Shown piece after piece: positions 14,948-23,832 of a stretch of DNA of 50,324 bases. The notes under the pieces are model-generated. The model saw nothing but the letters and a program-made list of their open reading frames with translations, did no database searches and was not told where the DNA came from. A program made the translations under genes and the position numbers. The DNA is from an uncultured Clostridia bacterium (lineage in GTDB: Bacteria; Bacillota; Clostridia; Saccharofermentanales; Saccharofermentanaceae), in the NCBI GenBank assembly GCA_946407705.1, contig CAMJPC010000017.1, forward strand, positions 1 to 50,324, given 5' to 3'. Position 1 is the stretch's first letter; each line of letters starts with the position of its first letter.

Positions 14948-15493
14948 ATGATACTTACCGAAGAAACACATGACTTGAACGGCAAAAACATTGTGCTCAG
15001 GAGCGCAAGACCGGAGGACGCCGAACAGCTCATAACGTACCTGAAAACGGTCACGGGTGAGACTGAATTTCTTGAGTGTGAACCTGACGAGATCACGCTT
15101 ACGAAAGAAAGTGAGACCGAATTCATCAATGATCACACAGGTGCTGACGGCAAGCTTATAATGCTTGCTTTCGTTGACGGCGAGCACGCGGGCAACTGCT
15201 CGTTCCATGAGATCGGAAGATCCAGGAGATATAAGCACCGCGTATCTTTGGGGATCGCGCTTTATGAGAAGTTCACCGGCATGGGATTAGGTAAGCTCAT
15301 GCTTGGCCGCATGCTCGAAATAGTGAAAGAGAAGGGCTATGAGCAGGCCGAACTCACTGTCACTGAAGGAAACGAGAAAGCGTATCACCTGTATCAGAGC
15401 TTCGGTTTTACCGAAGTGGGAAGGATTCCCAAAGCGAACAGATACGACAACGGCACATACGCGGGACACATTTATATGGTGAAGTACCTGTAA
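14948..15493 (+). CDS. GNAT-family N-acetyltransferase
   Basis: A 181-residue GNAT protein. It begins with GKNIVLRSARPEDAEQLI, the usual first strand. VSLGIALYEKFTGMGLGKLM holds the acetyl-CoA loop (about residues 98-117), and NEKAYHLYQSFGFTEVGRI is motif B. It resembles ribosomal-protein or polyamine acetyltransferases of the RimI/SpeG type, but the substrate is not evident. GAGGTAATCC precedes the ATG. It sits between the DUF3267 protease gene and the nucleotidase gene, on the same strand. Confidence 0.85.
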   Translation: MILTEETHDLNGKNIVLRSARPEDAEQLITYLKTVTGETEFLECEPDEITLTKESETEFINDHTGADGKLIMLAFVDGEHAGNCSFHEIGRSRRYKHRVSLGIALYEKFTGMGLGKLMLGRMLEIVKEKGYEQAELTVTEGNEKAYHLYQSFGFTEVGRIPKANRYDNGTYAGHIYMVKYL

Positions 15494-15529
15494 TGGAATT
15501 AATACATTAAACGAAAGGGTGGATCTAAC

Positions 15530-17026
15530 ATGAAGAATCTCAAGAAGCTCACACTGCTCCATTCAAATGACATGCACGGTGATTTCGCAGCCGAGCAGAT
15601 CGATAAGGATCTCGTTGGCGGCGTATCGATGCTCTCCGGCTACATCAACAAGGTCAGGAATGAAGAGAAGAACGTGCTTTATGCCATTGCGGGAGACATG
15701 TTCAGAGGTTCGATAATCGACACTGAATTCCGCGGCATTTCCACCATTCAGATAATGAACATGCTGGGCCCCGACGTAGTAACTCTGGGCAATCACGAGA
15801 TCGATTACGGTCTGGCGCATCTCCTTTTCCTCGAGAAGTGCGCGGAGTTCCCGATCGTCAATGCGAACATGCACGTATCAACCAATCACAAAAGGCTTTT
15901 CGATCCCTGCAAGATAATCGAGATCGACGGGATGAAGGTCCTTTTTATCGGTATCATCACCGAGATCGCGCTGCAGGCATGCAAGCAGGACAAACTCATC
16001 GGAACGTTCGTTTCACTCGATGAGGCGGCAGACGAGATCGGAAGGATCTGCAACACTTACAATGCAATCGACGTTGATTTCACCGTCCTTCTTACGCATA
16101 TCGGATTCGAGGAAGACAAGAAGCTTGCCCAAATGCTCGATCCTTCATGGGGAGTCGACGTCATCATCGGAGGACACTCCCACACGTTCCTTGAAGAGCC
16201 CGCAGTAGTTAACGGTATACCGATCGTTCAGGCGGGAACGGGCACGGACCAGATCGGACGTTTTGACATCATGATCGATACCGACAATAACTGCATCGAC
16301 AGCTTCACATGGAAGGCTGTTCCGATCAACGACAAGAACTGCCCCAGAGACCCTGACATCGAGCGTGTCATCGGTTCCTATCAGACGAAGACTGACGCGA
16401 AATACGGCCAGATCCTGACCAAGTTCGTAAGGCGTCTGACGCATCCTTCAAGATTCCAGGAAACTGAGCTCGGGGACCTTTTCGCTGACATACTGAAGAA
16501 CGCTCTCGGAACGGACATCTTCCTTCTCGGTTCGGGTTCCATCAGAGGGGAATCGCTCGGCCCCGTCGTTACGAAGGGCGACTTCAACATCTGTTTCCCG
16601 TATGATGATCCGGTCCACGTTGTCTGGTGGACGGGCGCGCAGCTCAAGCACGGCCTCCTGAGGATGCTCCGTGACGAAGCTCTGGCAGGAGCCCACACCG
16701 AGTTCTACCAGCTGTCGGAGGGTCTTGAAGTTGAGTACAATCAGAAGACGCACTCTTTCATAAAGTTCAATTTCGAGGGTGAACCCGTTGATGATGAGAA
16801 GCTGTTCTCCGTCGGTCTGCAGCACTATCACTTTACGAACATAGAGGATTCATTCGATCTCAAGCTTGCCGACGTTCAGAAGAACCGCAAGGACAGGATC
16901 GCCGCAAGCTCATGCATCCAGGTGCTTGAAGAGACGCTCATCAACGAGACGCATCAGAATGCGCAGGGTACGGGAAGACTCATTATCCACAGGGAGGACG
17001 GCACCGTTACCGGCATGGCCGTCTGA
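15530..17026 (+). CDS. bifunctional metallophosphatase/5'-nucleotidase family protein
   Basis: A 498-residue member of the 5'-nucleotidase (UshA/CpdB-type) family, which removes phosphate from nucleotides or related esters with two metals. The metallophosphatase domain shows HSNDMHGDF (residues 11-19), AGDMFRGS, LGNHEIDYG, THIGF and GGHSHTF, in the canonical order. The C-terminal nucleotide-binding domain begins near 280, with LGDLFADIL and GSGSIRG. It lacks a signal peptide, so it is probably cytoplasmic, unlike classical periplasmic UshA. AAAGGGTGGATC precedes the ATG. It follows the GNAT gene by 36 bases and ends two bases before the convergent PrsW gene. Confidence 0.9.
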   Translation: MKNLKKLTLLHSNDMHGDFAAEQIDKDLVGGVSMLSGYINKVRNEEKNVLYAIAGDMFRGSIIDTEFRGISTIQIMNMLGPDVVTLGNHEIDYGLAHLLFLEKCAEFPIVNANMHVSTNHKRLFDPCKIIEIDGMKVLFIGIITEIALQACKQDKLIGTFVSLDEAADEIGRICNTYNAIDVDFTVLLTHIGFEEDKKLAQMLDPSWGVDVIIGGHSHTFLEEPAVVNGIPIVQAGTGTDQIGRFDIMIDTDNNCIDSFTWKAVPINDKNCPRDPDIERVIGSYQTKTDAKYGQILTKFVRRLTHPSRFQETELGDLFADILKNALGTDIFLLGSGSIRGESLGPVVTKGDFNICFPYDDPVHVVWWTGAQLKHGLLRMLRDEALAGAHTEFYQLSEGLEVEYNQKTHSFIKFNFEGEPVDDEKLFSVGLQHYHFTNIEDSFDLKLADVQKNRKDRIAASSCIQVLEETLINETHQNAQGTGRLIIHREDGTVTGMAV

Positions 17027-17028
17027 GA

Positions 17029-17961
17029 TCAGCGGGCGGCCGGAGTCTGGTAGACGGGCTTCCGGCAGCCGCAGTTTCCGCAGAAATTAAGTGACGAAGG
17101 AGTAGCGCATTTGGGGCAATACCAGATTGCTACATATTCGCGCTGCTTGCCGCAGTTGCCGCAGAAATTGTGCGTGTTTACCCTGCCGCAGGTGCAGGTC
17201 CAAGTGCCGACAACGCTGGGCCTGTAGACCGTCTGGACCTTGTCGGGCATGGTTACGATGCAGAAATCGTTTCTGGAAGACTTGATGACGATGATGAAGC
17301 AGACGACGAACATCGCAATGACGAAGCCGAACCAGAGGATGAGGCTCAATCCTGCGAGAGCGTCAAGATCCGTTGCTCCCGCACCCATGAGGATCGCGTC
17401 GTAGATGCCGTGGACCAGGATCGGAACATAGATCGCAAGAAGGATGGAAAGGATGGCCTTGCCCTTCTTTTTGGTGAGGCTTGCGTACTTGGCTCTGCTG
17501 TAGAAGAAGCCCATGAAGACCGCGAAGCATGCGTGTCCGGGAACTGCCGTGAGCATGCGCGCGATCGCCGTTCCAACACCGCTGCTGAATACATAAGTGA
17601 TGTTCTCGAAAGCCGCAAATCCGAGTGATACGAATACCGCGTAAACGATCGCGTCGAAGCTGTAATTGAAGTTCTTGTTCTTCCAGGTGATGATCCAGAG
17701 GACGAAGAACTTTCCGAGTTCTTCGGCAGGTCCGACGATCATGAGGGCAATGCAGACCTGCTTTAAAGCTGAGTCACCGGGGAATATTGCTTCGAAAATG
17801 AATTCGCCTAAGTATTCTCCTATGAGAGCCGTAACTATCGTTGCCATTCCCGCGAAAAACAGTCCGACGAGAAGACCGAACGGTTCCTTCTCTTTTCTGT
17901 CCTTGAAATAAATGAATGTCAAAAGTCCGATTACCGGGATCAGCGCCAAAAAGATTAACAT
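17029..17961 (-). CDS. PrsW-family intramembrane metalloprotease with C-terminal zinc ribbons
   Basis: A 310-residue membrane protein with about eight helices. PrsW proteases cut membrane substrates such as anti-sigma factors. The catalytic signatures are E80-E-L-G-K84 (GPAEELGKFF), FAAFENI (E119) and PGHACFAVF (H143), all intact. Uniquely placed at the C-terminus, from about residue 250, are two zinc ribbons: GTWTCTCGRVNTHNFCGNCG and YCPKCATPSSLNFCGNCGCR. The ribbons may recruit substrate or sense metal. The GTWxCxCG start is shared with the protein at 41464. The gene is separate from a matching anti-sigma gene in this window. An AGGAGAGCACG sequence precedes its ATG. Confidence 0.85.
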   Translation of the reverse strand: MLIFLALIPVIGLLTFIYFKDRKEKEPFGLLVGLFFAGMATIVTALIGEYLGEFIFEAIFPGDSALKQVCIALMIVGPAEELGKFFVLWIITWKNKNFNYSFDAIVYAVFVSLGFAAFENITYVFSSGVGTAIARMLTAVPGHACFAVFMGFFYSRAKYASLTKKKGKAILSILLAIYVPILVHGIYDAILMGAGATDLDALAGLSLILWFGFVIAMFVVCFIIVIKSSRNDFCIVTMPDKVQTVYRPSVVGTWTCTCGRVNTHNFCGNCGKQREYVAIWYCPKCATPSSLNFCGNCGCRKPVYQTPAAR

Positions 17962-18038
17962 CGTGCTCTCCTAACTTATCTTTATTGATTAGGTTTAACG
18001 CGTTTTAGGATAGCATTTTTGATACTATGTGTCACTAA

Positions 18039-18084
18039 CAAAGGTCCCCTCAGGCTGGGTGTACCGGAGAGGACCTTTGTTTTG
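18039..18084. terminator. hairpin between two minus-strand genes
   Basis: CAAAGGTCC (18039-18047) pairs exactly with GGACCTTTG (18071-18079), with more partial pairing inside. TTTTG follows on the plus strand; the minus-strand tail is less T-rich. It probably ends the minus-strand lipoprotein gene at 18101. Confidence 0.6.
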
Positions 18085-18100
18085 CGGCTATAGGGAGGTG

Positions 18101-19561
18101 TTAATTGTCTGGCTTTGAAGGCGGTGTCTCACCGCTGCCGGGTGCGCCCGAAGGGGGATCTCCTGACGGAGGATCGCCCTGCGGCTTCTCACCAACCGGC
18201 GGGTCACCCTGCGGCTTTTCCCCGGAGGGAGGGTTACCGGGGAGGCCGTCAGGAGTTCCGCTGGCGGATGATTCCGTCTTTATCTCGATCGCGGTCCCTT
18301 CCGATGCGGTACCGCTTGTGTATTTGACGCCGTTTACGTAGAGAGTGTGGCCGTTAAGGTCGATCGCCGAACTGTCACATGTCAGCGATGAGACATACGA
18401 ATCATCCGAAAGGATCCACCTGGAGCCTTTTTCGATCTCGACATAGACCTGACCTTTGTTATCTGCGTTTACGGCACCGGTGTAAGAACTGCCGGAAGAG
18501 ACATACATGTTAAGCACTGATACGCCGTCAACCGCAATGTCGCCTTCAAGAGTCTGCTGCCTCAGATAAAGATTTACTTTACCGCCGTTGGAACCTTCGG
18601 TTCCCCATCCTGCGGCAGCAGCCCTTAAGAAGACACCTGCGACGTCTTTGTTCTCGATCCTGACGTTTTGGAGGGTGATGTTTGTTGTTGTGTTATTTAC
18701 GAAAAAGACGTCACCGCTTTTATTGATGAATGTGCCGCCGTTCATCGTGAACGAGGCAGCACCGACTGCAGCGTCACCTGACATGGACTGGTAGATCATG
18801 ACACCGTTCAGGTTGTCAGACTTGTCGCTGTTGTTTGCATTGTTATCCGCCGTCAGCGTTACGTTGTTGAGAGTGACGGAATTCCTGCCCTCGACCACCA
18901 CGCCTTCTGATGTCGTGGATTCGAGCGAAGCATTGCTTACCGTGATGTTTGCGGTGGAATAGATGGCGGGAGAACCCTTGCCTTCGGTCAGGTATGTTCC
19001 GCCGTCAACGTTTACCGTTCCGCCGCCCCTGTCAGACCTGATCGCAGCTGATGACTGGCCTGTCGTGTGAATGTTCAGATTGGTGGCATTCATCGTTCCG
19101 CCGCCCGTCGTCATTATTCCGCCGGAGCAGTTGCCTGTCGTGGTGATGTCGGAATCGCTTATGTTGACCGTGGTGCCTTCACCATATGAGAATACTGCAT
19201 TTGCGTGTGTTCCGTTCGTCTCGACTCCGATGTTCTTCAGTGTGAGCGTGGCACCGTTTGTTGCGAATATTGCCGCATTGTCACCGTAGAAATCCGCCTC
19301 GTCGCCAGAAGACGAATCACCGGTCTTTGTGACTTTGACATCAGAATACTCTTCGGTCTTTCCATCGACTTCGATCGCGTGTTCGCCGTCCTTGCTGCTG
19401 TTCTTTTCGGAATTGTAAGATGCGTTTCCGGACGACTCTGATACGGCTGCCGAAGAAACTGCCGTTGGAGGAACTGTATTTGTGCCGCAGGCAGTGACAG
19501 ATAAGATCAGTGAAGCTGAAAGTGCTGCTGCAATTAAATAAGTGAATCTTAACCTCTTCAT
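18101..19561 (-). CDS. surface lipoprotein with predicted right-handed beta-helix
   Basis: About 486 residues. A signal peptide ends in the lipobox VTAC. The body is a long array of short parallel strand repeats rich in Asn, Thr, Gly and Ser (for example LTLKNIGVETNGTHANAVFS, VNISDSDITTTG, MNATNLNIHTTG), the pattern of right-handed beta-helix proteins such as pectate-lyase-like adhesins. The tail is a Pro/Gly-rich repeat (GEKPQGDPP x2, PPSG repeats), probably a wall-spanning or flexible segment. I chose the inner ATG (19561), which has AGG 9 bases before it, over the ATG at 19576. The substrate or ligand is unknown, and no catalytic motif is visible. Confidence 0.8.
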   Translation of the reverse strand: MKRLRFTYLIAAALSASLILSVTACGTNTVPPTAVSSAAVSESSGNASYNSEKNSSKDGEHAIEVDGKTEEYSDVKVTKTGDSSSGDEADFYGDNAAIFATNGATLTLKNIGVETNGTHANAVFSYGEGTTVNISDSDITTTGNCSGGIMTTGGGTMNATNLNIHTTGQSSAAIRSDRGGGTVNVDGGTYLTEGKGSPAIYSTANITVSNASLESTTSEGVVVEGRNSVTLNNVTLTADNNANNSDKSDNLNGVMIYQSMSGDAAVGAASFTMNGGTFINKSGDVFFVNNTTTNITLQNVRIENKDVAGVFLRAAAAGWGTEGSNGGKVNLYLRQQTLEGDIAVDGVSVLNMYVSSGSSYTGAVNADNKGQVYVEIEKGSRWILSDDSYVSSLTCDSSAIDLNGHTLYVNGVKYTSGTASEGTAIEIKTESSASGTPDGLPGNPPSGEKPQGDPPVGEKPQGDPPSGDPPSGAPGSGETPPSKPDN

Positions 19562-19742
19562 TTCCGTGTACCTCATTTCGTCTCTATAGCATGAGAATAC
19601 AACGCCACCCTTTAGCGAACTTTAAACGGAATTGGTGAAATCTGAGGGAAAGGCATTACCGGGGAACGAAATTTTGGCATGCGGGATTTGATATAATCTT
19701 CTCGGGAAAGTAGGCACTGATGAAACCGGCGGAGGTGTGGAT
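19562..19742. promoter_or_regulatory. divergent intergenic promoter region
   Basis: GATTTGATATAATCTT carries a -10 box (about 19691-19696) for the rightward zinc-ribbon gene. GGAGG at 19731-19735 is its ribosome binding site. The leftward promoter of the lipoprotein is not obvious. Confidence 0.5.
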
Positions 19743-20891
19743 ATGAAATGCAGTAGCTGCGGCGGCACACTCAGATACGATGTCGACAGGTACGGTCTGG
19801 CATGTGATTTCTGCGGTTCTTTCAGGCCGCTTCACAGACCTGAAGAAGGCGTTGTGGTCGGCGAGATGGATTTCGCGTCCGCTATAAGGGGCGCTGACAC
19901 CAACTGGGGTGTCACCAGAAGACTCGTCATCTGCAAGAGCTGCGGCGCGCAGATGCTTTACGATTCCGACCAGATGTCCGGAATGTGTCCTTTCTGCGGT
20001 TCCGCCATCGTTCTTTCGGCGGAAGACGCAAACTGCGGCATCGCACCCAACGCGATAATCCCGTTCTCCATCCCGAAGGAACAGGTCATAGAGAGATTCT
20101 ACAGATGGAATAAGTTTGCTTTCTGGTCACCCGAGAGATTCAGAAAAGGAAAAGTATTAGGCAACATCACGCCGCTTTACATTCCTTACTGGACATTCGA
20201 TGCGGACGTCGTCGTGACGTACAGCGGCAAGTTCGGATATACGACCGGAAGTGATGAGAACAGGAGGACTTCCTGGTATCTGAAGACCGGCATTTTCGAA
20301 AAACACATAGACGATTACTGCGTCTGCGGAAGCAGGAAATTTGCCAACGATACGCTCCTTAATTCGGTCGTCTCATTCAAGCCCAGAGATCTGCATGCAT
20401 ATTCTCCCGAGATCCTCTCCGGAATGCCTGCGGAGATATACACGGTAGGCATCGACGAAGCCTGGGTCAATGCGAGAAACGGCGGCATGAACAAGTCGAT
20501 AATCGATGCGGTCAAGGCTCATGAGAGTGCTGATTCATGCTCCGAACTGCGGTTCTCCACCGAATACTACAACGTCAAATACAGATACGTGCTCGTGCCC
20601 GTGTGGCTTTCCGGCTGCAAGTACGGCGGCAAGATCTATAACGTTGCCGCGAGCGGCCATAACGGCTCAGCCCACTGTACGAGGCCGGTCTCCATCGCAA
20701 AGCTCATAACTTTCCTTGTGCTGTTCCTGACATGCGCGGTCTTAAGTAAGATCTTCGATGTCGCGGCCTGGTTTGTCATGTTTGGTGTCATGGCATTCTT
20801 TGCGTTTGCGATAATCTATGCAGTCGCGTTCTTCGTTACGCTGAACGAACAGAGAACGAAGGAACGGATGCGGCGGGAAGGAACCGGGTGA
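19743..20891 (+). CDS. membrane protein with two N-terminal zinc ribbons, paralogue of 11044
   Basis: A 382-residue protein. Ribbon 1 is C3-x2-C6 ... C21-x2-C24 (KCSSCGGTLRYDVDRYGLAC). Ribbon 2 (CKSCGAQMLYDSDQMSGMCP) starts near residue 64. The core shares the plan of the 11044 protein: IIPFSIPKEQVIERF aligns with its VLPFSVSKERAITLA, and LYIPYWTFDADV with LYLPYW-type sequence. Two C-terminal membrane helices (LITFLVLFLTCAVL, WFVMFGVMAFFAFAIIYAV) complete it. I chose ATG 19743 because GGAGG lies 7 bases upstream; the GTG at 19737 is too close to it. The biochemical role is not known. A terminator follows. Confidence 0.8.
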   Translation: MKCSSCGGTLRYDVDRYGLACDFCGSFRPLHRPEEGVVVGEMDFASAIRGADTNWGVTRRLVICKSCGAQMLYDSDQMSGMCPFCGSAIVLSAEDANCGIAPNAIIPFSIPKEQVIERFYRWNKFAFWSPERFRKGKVLGNITPLYIPYWTFDADVVVTYSGKFGYTTGSDENRRTSWYLKTGIFEKHIDDYCVCGSRKFANDTLLNSVVSFKPRDLHAYSPEILSGMPAEIYTVGIDEAWVNARNGGMNKSIIDAVKAHESADSCSELRFSTEYYNVKYRYVLVPVWLSGCKYGGKIYNVAASGHNGSAHCTRPVSIAKLITFLVLFLTCAVLSKIFDVAAWFVMFGVMAFFAFAIIYAVAFFVTLNEQRTKERMRREGTG

Positions 20892-20902
20892 GATCAAATA
20901 TT

Positions 20903-20935
20903 GCCTCCTGATCAACATCGGGAGGCGTTTTATTT
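20903..20935 (+). terminator. rho-independent terminator
   Basis: GCCTCCTGAT (20903-20912) pairs with ATCGGGAGGC (20917-20926), with one G-T pair and a CAAC loop, followed by GTTTTATTTT. Confidence 0.85.
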
Positions 20936-21035
20936 TCGGGAGCATGCCGGTCTTACTTGATTTAAATCAATATAATTTTATAATTATCGTATAAAGGGGA
21001 AGTATACCCCACAAAGGATTAAGGGAGAAAAGAAC

Positions 21036-21557
21036 ATGAAAAGAACATTTGCGATCGTAATGACGGTAACTCTGATGTTATCGGTACTCGGCGCTGCCGG
21101 CTGCGCCTCACAGACAAAGATCAAGAACGAATGGTCAAAGAACGCGATCGAGTACTACAGGAACGGAATCAAGAACGGGTTTGCCAATGAAGAAAGAAAC
21201 CTCAGCGTATCACCTTATCTCAAGGACAAGAGCAAGCAGTTCGGCTATCTTCTGAGAGACCTTGACGGTGACGGCGTTGACGAACTTCTTATCGGAATAA
21301 TCGACAACGGCATCGACACGAAGTTCACCAGCGTAGTCGTACGTCATTCCAGTTTTGGAGCTTATTGCCTTTTAAGCGCAGGCAACGGCAATTACATTTA
21401 TCTTTGCTCGCAGAACGTGATAAGGATGGACTCCGCACGCGGTTCTGCTACCGAAACGATTTACATGAAGTGGAATTCCAGGAGCAACTCGTTCCCGCAT
21501 GTACCGGATGGTGAAGGCAAGTATCTTCCGATGAAGTGGGAACTCACCGCGTTCTGA
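21036..21557 (+). CDS. lipoprotein with a calcium-loop-like motif
   Basis: A 173-residue secreted lipoprotein with a signal peptide ending in the lipobox AAGC. The mature part has the motif LLRDLDGDGVDELLIG, a short D-x-D-G-D-G-x-D-E loop like VCBS/FG-GAP or dockerin-type calcium sites, which is common in small clostridial lipoproteins that sit on the cell surface. No enzyme motif is seen. AAGGGAGAAAAGAAC precedes the ATG. Two genes follow closely (18 and 2 bases), so this is probably the first gene of a three-gene operon. Confidence 0.75.
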   Translation: MKRTFAIVMTVTLMLSVLGAAGCASQTKIKNEWSKNAIEYYRNGIKNGFANEERNLSVSPYLKDKSKQFGYLLRDLDGDGVDELLIGIIDNGIDTKFTSVVVRHSSFGAYCLLSAGNGNYIYLCSQNVIRMDSARGSATETIYMKWNSRSNSFPHVPDGEGKYLPMKWELTAF

Positions 21558-21574
21558 TCTTTAGGAGGTTAGAC

Positions 21575-21907
21575 ATGGAGTACGTTTACTATCATCTCAA
21601 AACGGGCAGTTTTGCCGAGAAATGGAACACCGCAGAGATCGAAGAATACCTTAGAGACAGCGGATTGGACAAAGAGGAAGGCAAACAGTCTTATGTAATG
21701 TTCCAGCCCTTCTTAAGCGTTTTCCCTCTTAATGTTAACGATTACGAGAATTGGAGCGAAGACGATTATGATCCCGCGCAGACAAACTACATCGTAGTGG
21801 TTTCCACAGACGATTACTGCAGCGGATCATTTAAGCATGAGCAGATCGAGTTTGTCTTAAGCGGACTTGAAGAGCTCCTTCTTACCGAGGTTCTGGAAGG
21901 CTGCTGA
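21575..21907 (+). CDS. hypothetical small acidic protein
   Basis: A 110-residue soluble protein with no signal peptide and a very acidic middle (NDYENWSEDDYDPAQ). I chose ATG 21575 because AGGAGGT precedes it by 7 bases; the frame is open further upstream into the previous gene. No family is recognised. It is sandwiched between two lipoprotein genes in the same direction, 17 bases after one and 2 bases before the other. Confidence 0.6.
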   Translation: MEYVYYHLKTGSFAEKWNTAEIEEYLRDSGLDKEEGKQSYVMFQPFLSVFPLNVNDYENWSEDDYDPAQTNYIVVVSTDDYCSGSFKHEQIEFVLSGLEELLLTEVLEGC

Positions 21908-21909
21908 CG

Positions 21910-23019
21910 ATGAAGAATGGTCTTAGGAAAGCACTTTGCATCATAAGTGCTTTCTGCATCATTTTTTCGATGACCGGCTGCATCGATGTTTCCCGGCTTC
22001 TCAATAAGACCAAGGATCTGGACGATCTCAGAGCTGAGATCGCCAAAGGTGATTTCGTCGAGGAGTGGACAGGAGACATCCCTGAAGGGAAAAAGGTCAA
22101 GTACGTTCCCGTCAGTGAATGCTATGTCGGAATCGACTATTACAGGACCGACAGACTGTATGAGTATGACAGTTACGGAAACCTTACCCTTGAAATTGAA
22201 AAGAACCGGAACGCCGAGATCCGCCGTGAGATAACTTATAACGACGGCGGACTCATAACTTCCAAAAAGCAGGATTATAAAGGCGAATTCGGTTCTGCCA
22301 ATCCGAGACTCGAATACGATTGTGAATACGAATACAACGGCAAAGGGTATCTCGTATGCTACAGGATAAAGGTGCTCGGCAAAGTCCATGAGTACGGTTA
22401 TGAATACAATGAGGAAGGTCATCTCATTTCAAGCATTAACCGTGATAACGGAGAAACAACAAAGTATCCCGCCGATCCTCCGGGGACTAAAACATGCGTG
22501 AAGCTCGATCCGTCCTTCGATCTTCCTGATCCCGAAGTCGTTAAGATAACGTACGGTGATAACGGTGAGGTCATAAGCGAGGTCATCGGAAGCAAGACCA
22601 CCATGTATGAATACAGCGGCGGACAGATGACAGGATACAGTACAGATAACGGTTACACGGTCACCAATTTTGATGCGGAAGGCAGGAAGCTCAAAAGCGT
22701 ATCGAAAAACACCGGTTCGACAGATGAATATACCTATAATGAATACGGCGACCCGATCCTTTCAACTACTACCAGTAAAGGTGAACTTACGCAAAAGACA
22801 GAGTACGTATATACCTATGACAGCAGCGGGAACATGACTTCCAAGACGACGAAGATCTGGAGAAAGACATATAAGGGAGAAGAAAAAAATGCCGGCTCTG
22901 TCATCACATATACCTATGCCGGTCACAATCTGCCGGTAACGGAAGAAGCAAAGAACCTGGAAGGTAAGTTCTCACATCTGAAGGCAGTTTACTATAAAGC
23001 GGTCTTAGTGCCGGAGTAA
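21910..23019 (+). CDS. lipoprotein with YD/RHS-like repeats
   Basis: A 369-residue lipoprotein with a signal peptide ending MTGC. The mature part consists of repeats with the YD consensus (Y-x-Y-D-x-x-G-x-L): YEYDSYGNLTLE, YEYNGKGYLVCY, YEYNEEGHLISS, ITYGDNGEVISE, YTYNEYGDPILS and YTYDSSGNMTSK. Such repeats form the beta shell of RHS/teneurin proteins. Here there is no core-cleavage motif or toxin tail, so this is more likely an envelope binding or scaffold protein. It follows the previous stop by 2 bases, and the start has no separate strong ribosome binding site, which suggests coupling. Confidence 0.78.
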   Translation: MKNGLRKALCIISAFCIIFSMTGCIDVSRLLNKTKDLDDLRAEIAKGDFVEEWTGDIPEGKKVKYVPVSECYVGIDYYRTDRLYEYDSYGNLTLEIEKNRNAEIRREITYNDGGLITSKKQDYKGEFGSANPRLEYDCEYEYNGKGYLVCYRIKVLGKVHEYGYEYNEEGHLISSINRDNGETTKYPADPPGTKTCVKLDPSFDLPDPEVVKITYGDNGEVISEVIGSKTTMYEYSGGQMTGYSTDNGYTVTNFDAEGRKLKSVSKNTGSTDEYTYNEYGDPILSTTTSKGELTQKTEYVYTYDSSGNMTSKTTKIWRKTYKGEEKNAGSVITYTYAGHNLPVTEEAKNLEGKFSHLKAVYYKAVLVPE

Positions 23020-23088
23020 GGCACAATGCGTATGCATAAAGAAATGTGCTAGAATCAATCAGGAATAAAACATAAGGGGGATATCTAT

Positions 23089-23778
23089 ATGGGCAGTTTT
23101 AAAGTTGTTTTCGGTCAGACGATTCCTTACTCCGATCCGGAATTCCGTTCGATCTATCTGGACATCGCGGGCGAGGCATCCGTATCAAGTGCCGACAGAG
23201 AAGGCAGTGATTCTGACGTTCAGTATGTTCAGATGATGATAACATCTGCAGTCCAGGATCAGATAATGAAATTCAGCAACGAGAGCGTTTCATGCAAAGA
23301 CCTGCCTGCAAAGGCAGTTGCCATGGATCAGACTGTTGCTGCCGAGCTCGGCAAGAGAAATATAACGCTGAACGATTTCTCGATAACGAAGATCGCCCCT
23401 GACGATAAGTCCATGGAAAGGATCTCCCAGCTTGAGAAAATGAAATCCTTTACCGCCATGACTCCGCAGGAACAGATGAAGGCAATGGAAGATGCCAACA
23501 AAAAAGCTCAGGAGTCACTTAGTCAGCTTTCCGAGGATCAGCGCCGGCAGGCCGAAGAACAGGCCAAAAAGATAATGGAACAGCAGGCTGCCGACATGCA
23601 GAAGATAATGGAACAGATCAATCAGATGAAGAATGCCGCAACGGGAAGCACGGCCGCTGCCGCTGCAACGATCGCGGCTGCCCAGCCTGCGCAGCCCGCG
23701 GCGAAAAGATTCTGCTCCAACTGCGGCGCACCCAGAGGCAACGGAAAGTTCTGCACAAGATGCGGCAAGCCGCTCTGA
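23089..23778 (+). CDS. SPFH-like protein with C-terminal zinc ribbon
   Basis: A 229-residue soluble protein. Residues 1-105 are a mixed domain ending in RNITLNDFSITKIAPDDKSM, which resembles the end of the SPFH/band-7 domain ('GI-x-(V/I)-x-x-(F)-x-I-x-x-I-x-P'). Residues 110-185 are a Glu/Gln/Met-rich coiled coil. An Ala/Pro linker leads to the ribbon FCSNCGAPRGNGKFCTRCGK (residues 208-227). The SPFH assignment is tentative because the domain is shorter than usual. A RBS AAGGGGG lies upstream, and TAGAAT near 23051 could be its -10. The next lipoprotein gene starts 54 bases after it. Confidence 0.7.
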   Translation: MGSFKVVFGQTIPYSDPEFRSIYLDIAGEASVSSADREGSDSDVQYVQMMITSAVQDQIMKFSNESVSCKDLPAKAVAMDQTVAAELGKRNITLNDFSITKIAPDDKSMERISQLEKMKSFTAMTPQEQMKAMEDANKKAQESLSQLSEDQRRQAEEQAKKIMEQQAADMQKIMEQINQMKNAATGSTAAAAATIAAAQPAQPAAKRFCSNCGAPRGNGKFCTRCGKPL

Positions 23779-23832
23779 CGGTCATAACGATAGTAAAACC
23801 TATCCGGCCGAAGAAAAAACATCAGCAGCCAA

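Noticed and set aside
17170..17628. 152-residue plus-strand frame
   Set aside because: It is antisense to the PrsW membrane protein; the highly charged composition is a typical shadow of hydrophobic codons.
21910..23019. RHS polymorphic toxin
   Set aside because: The protein is short, a lipoprotein, and lacks the core-cleavage motif and a variable toxin tail.
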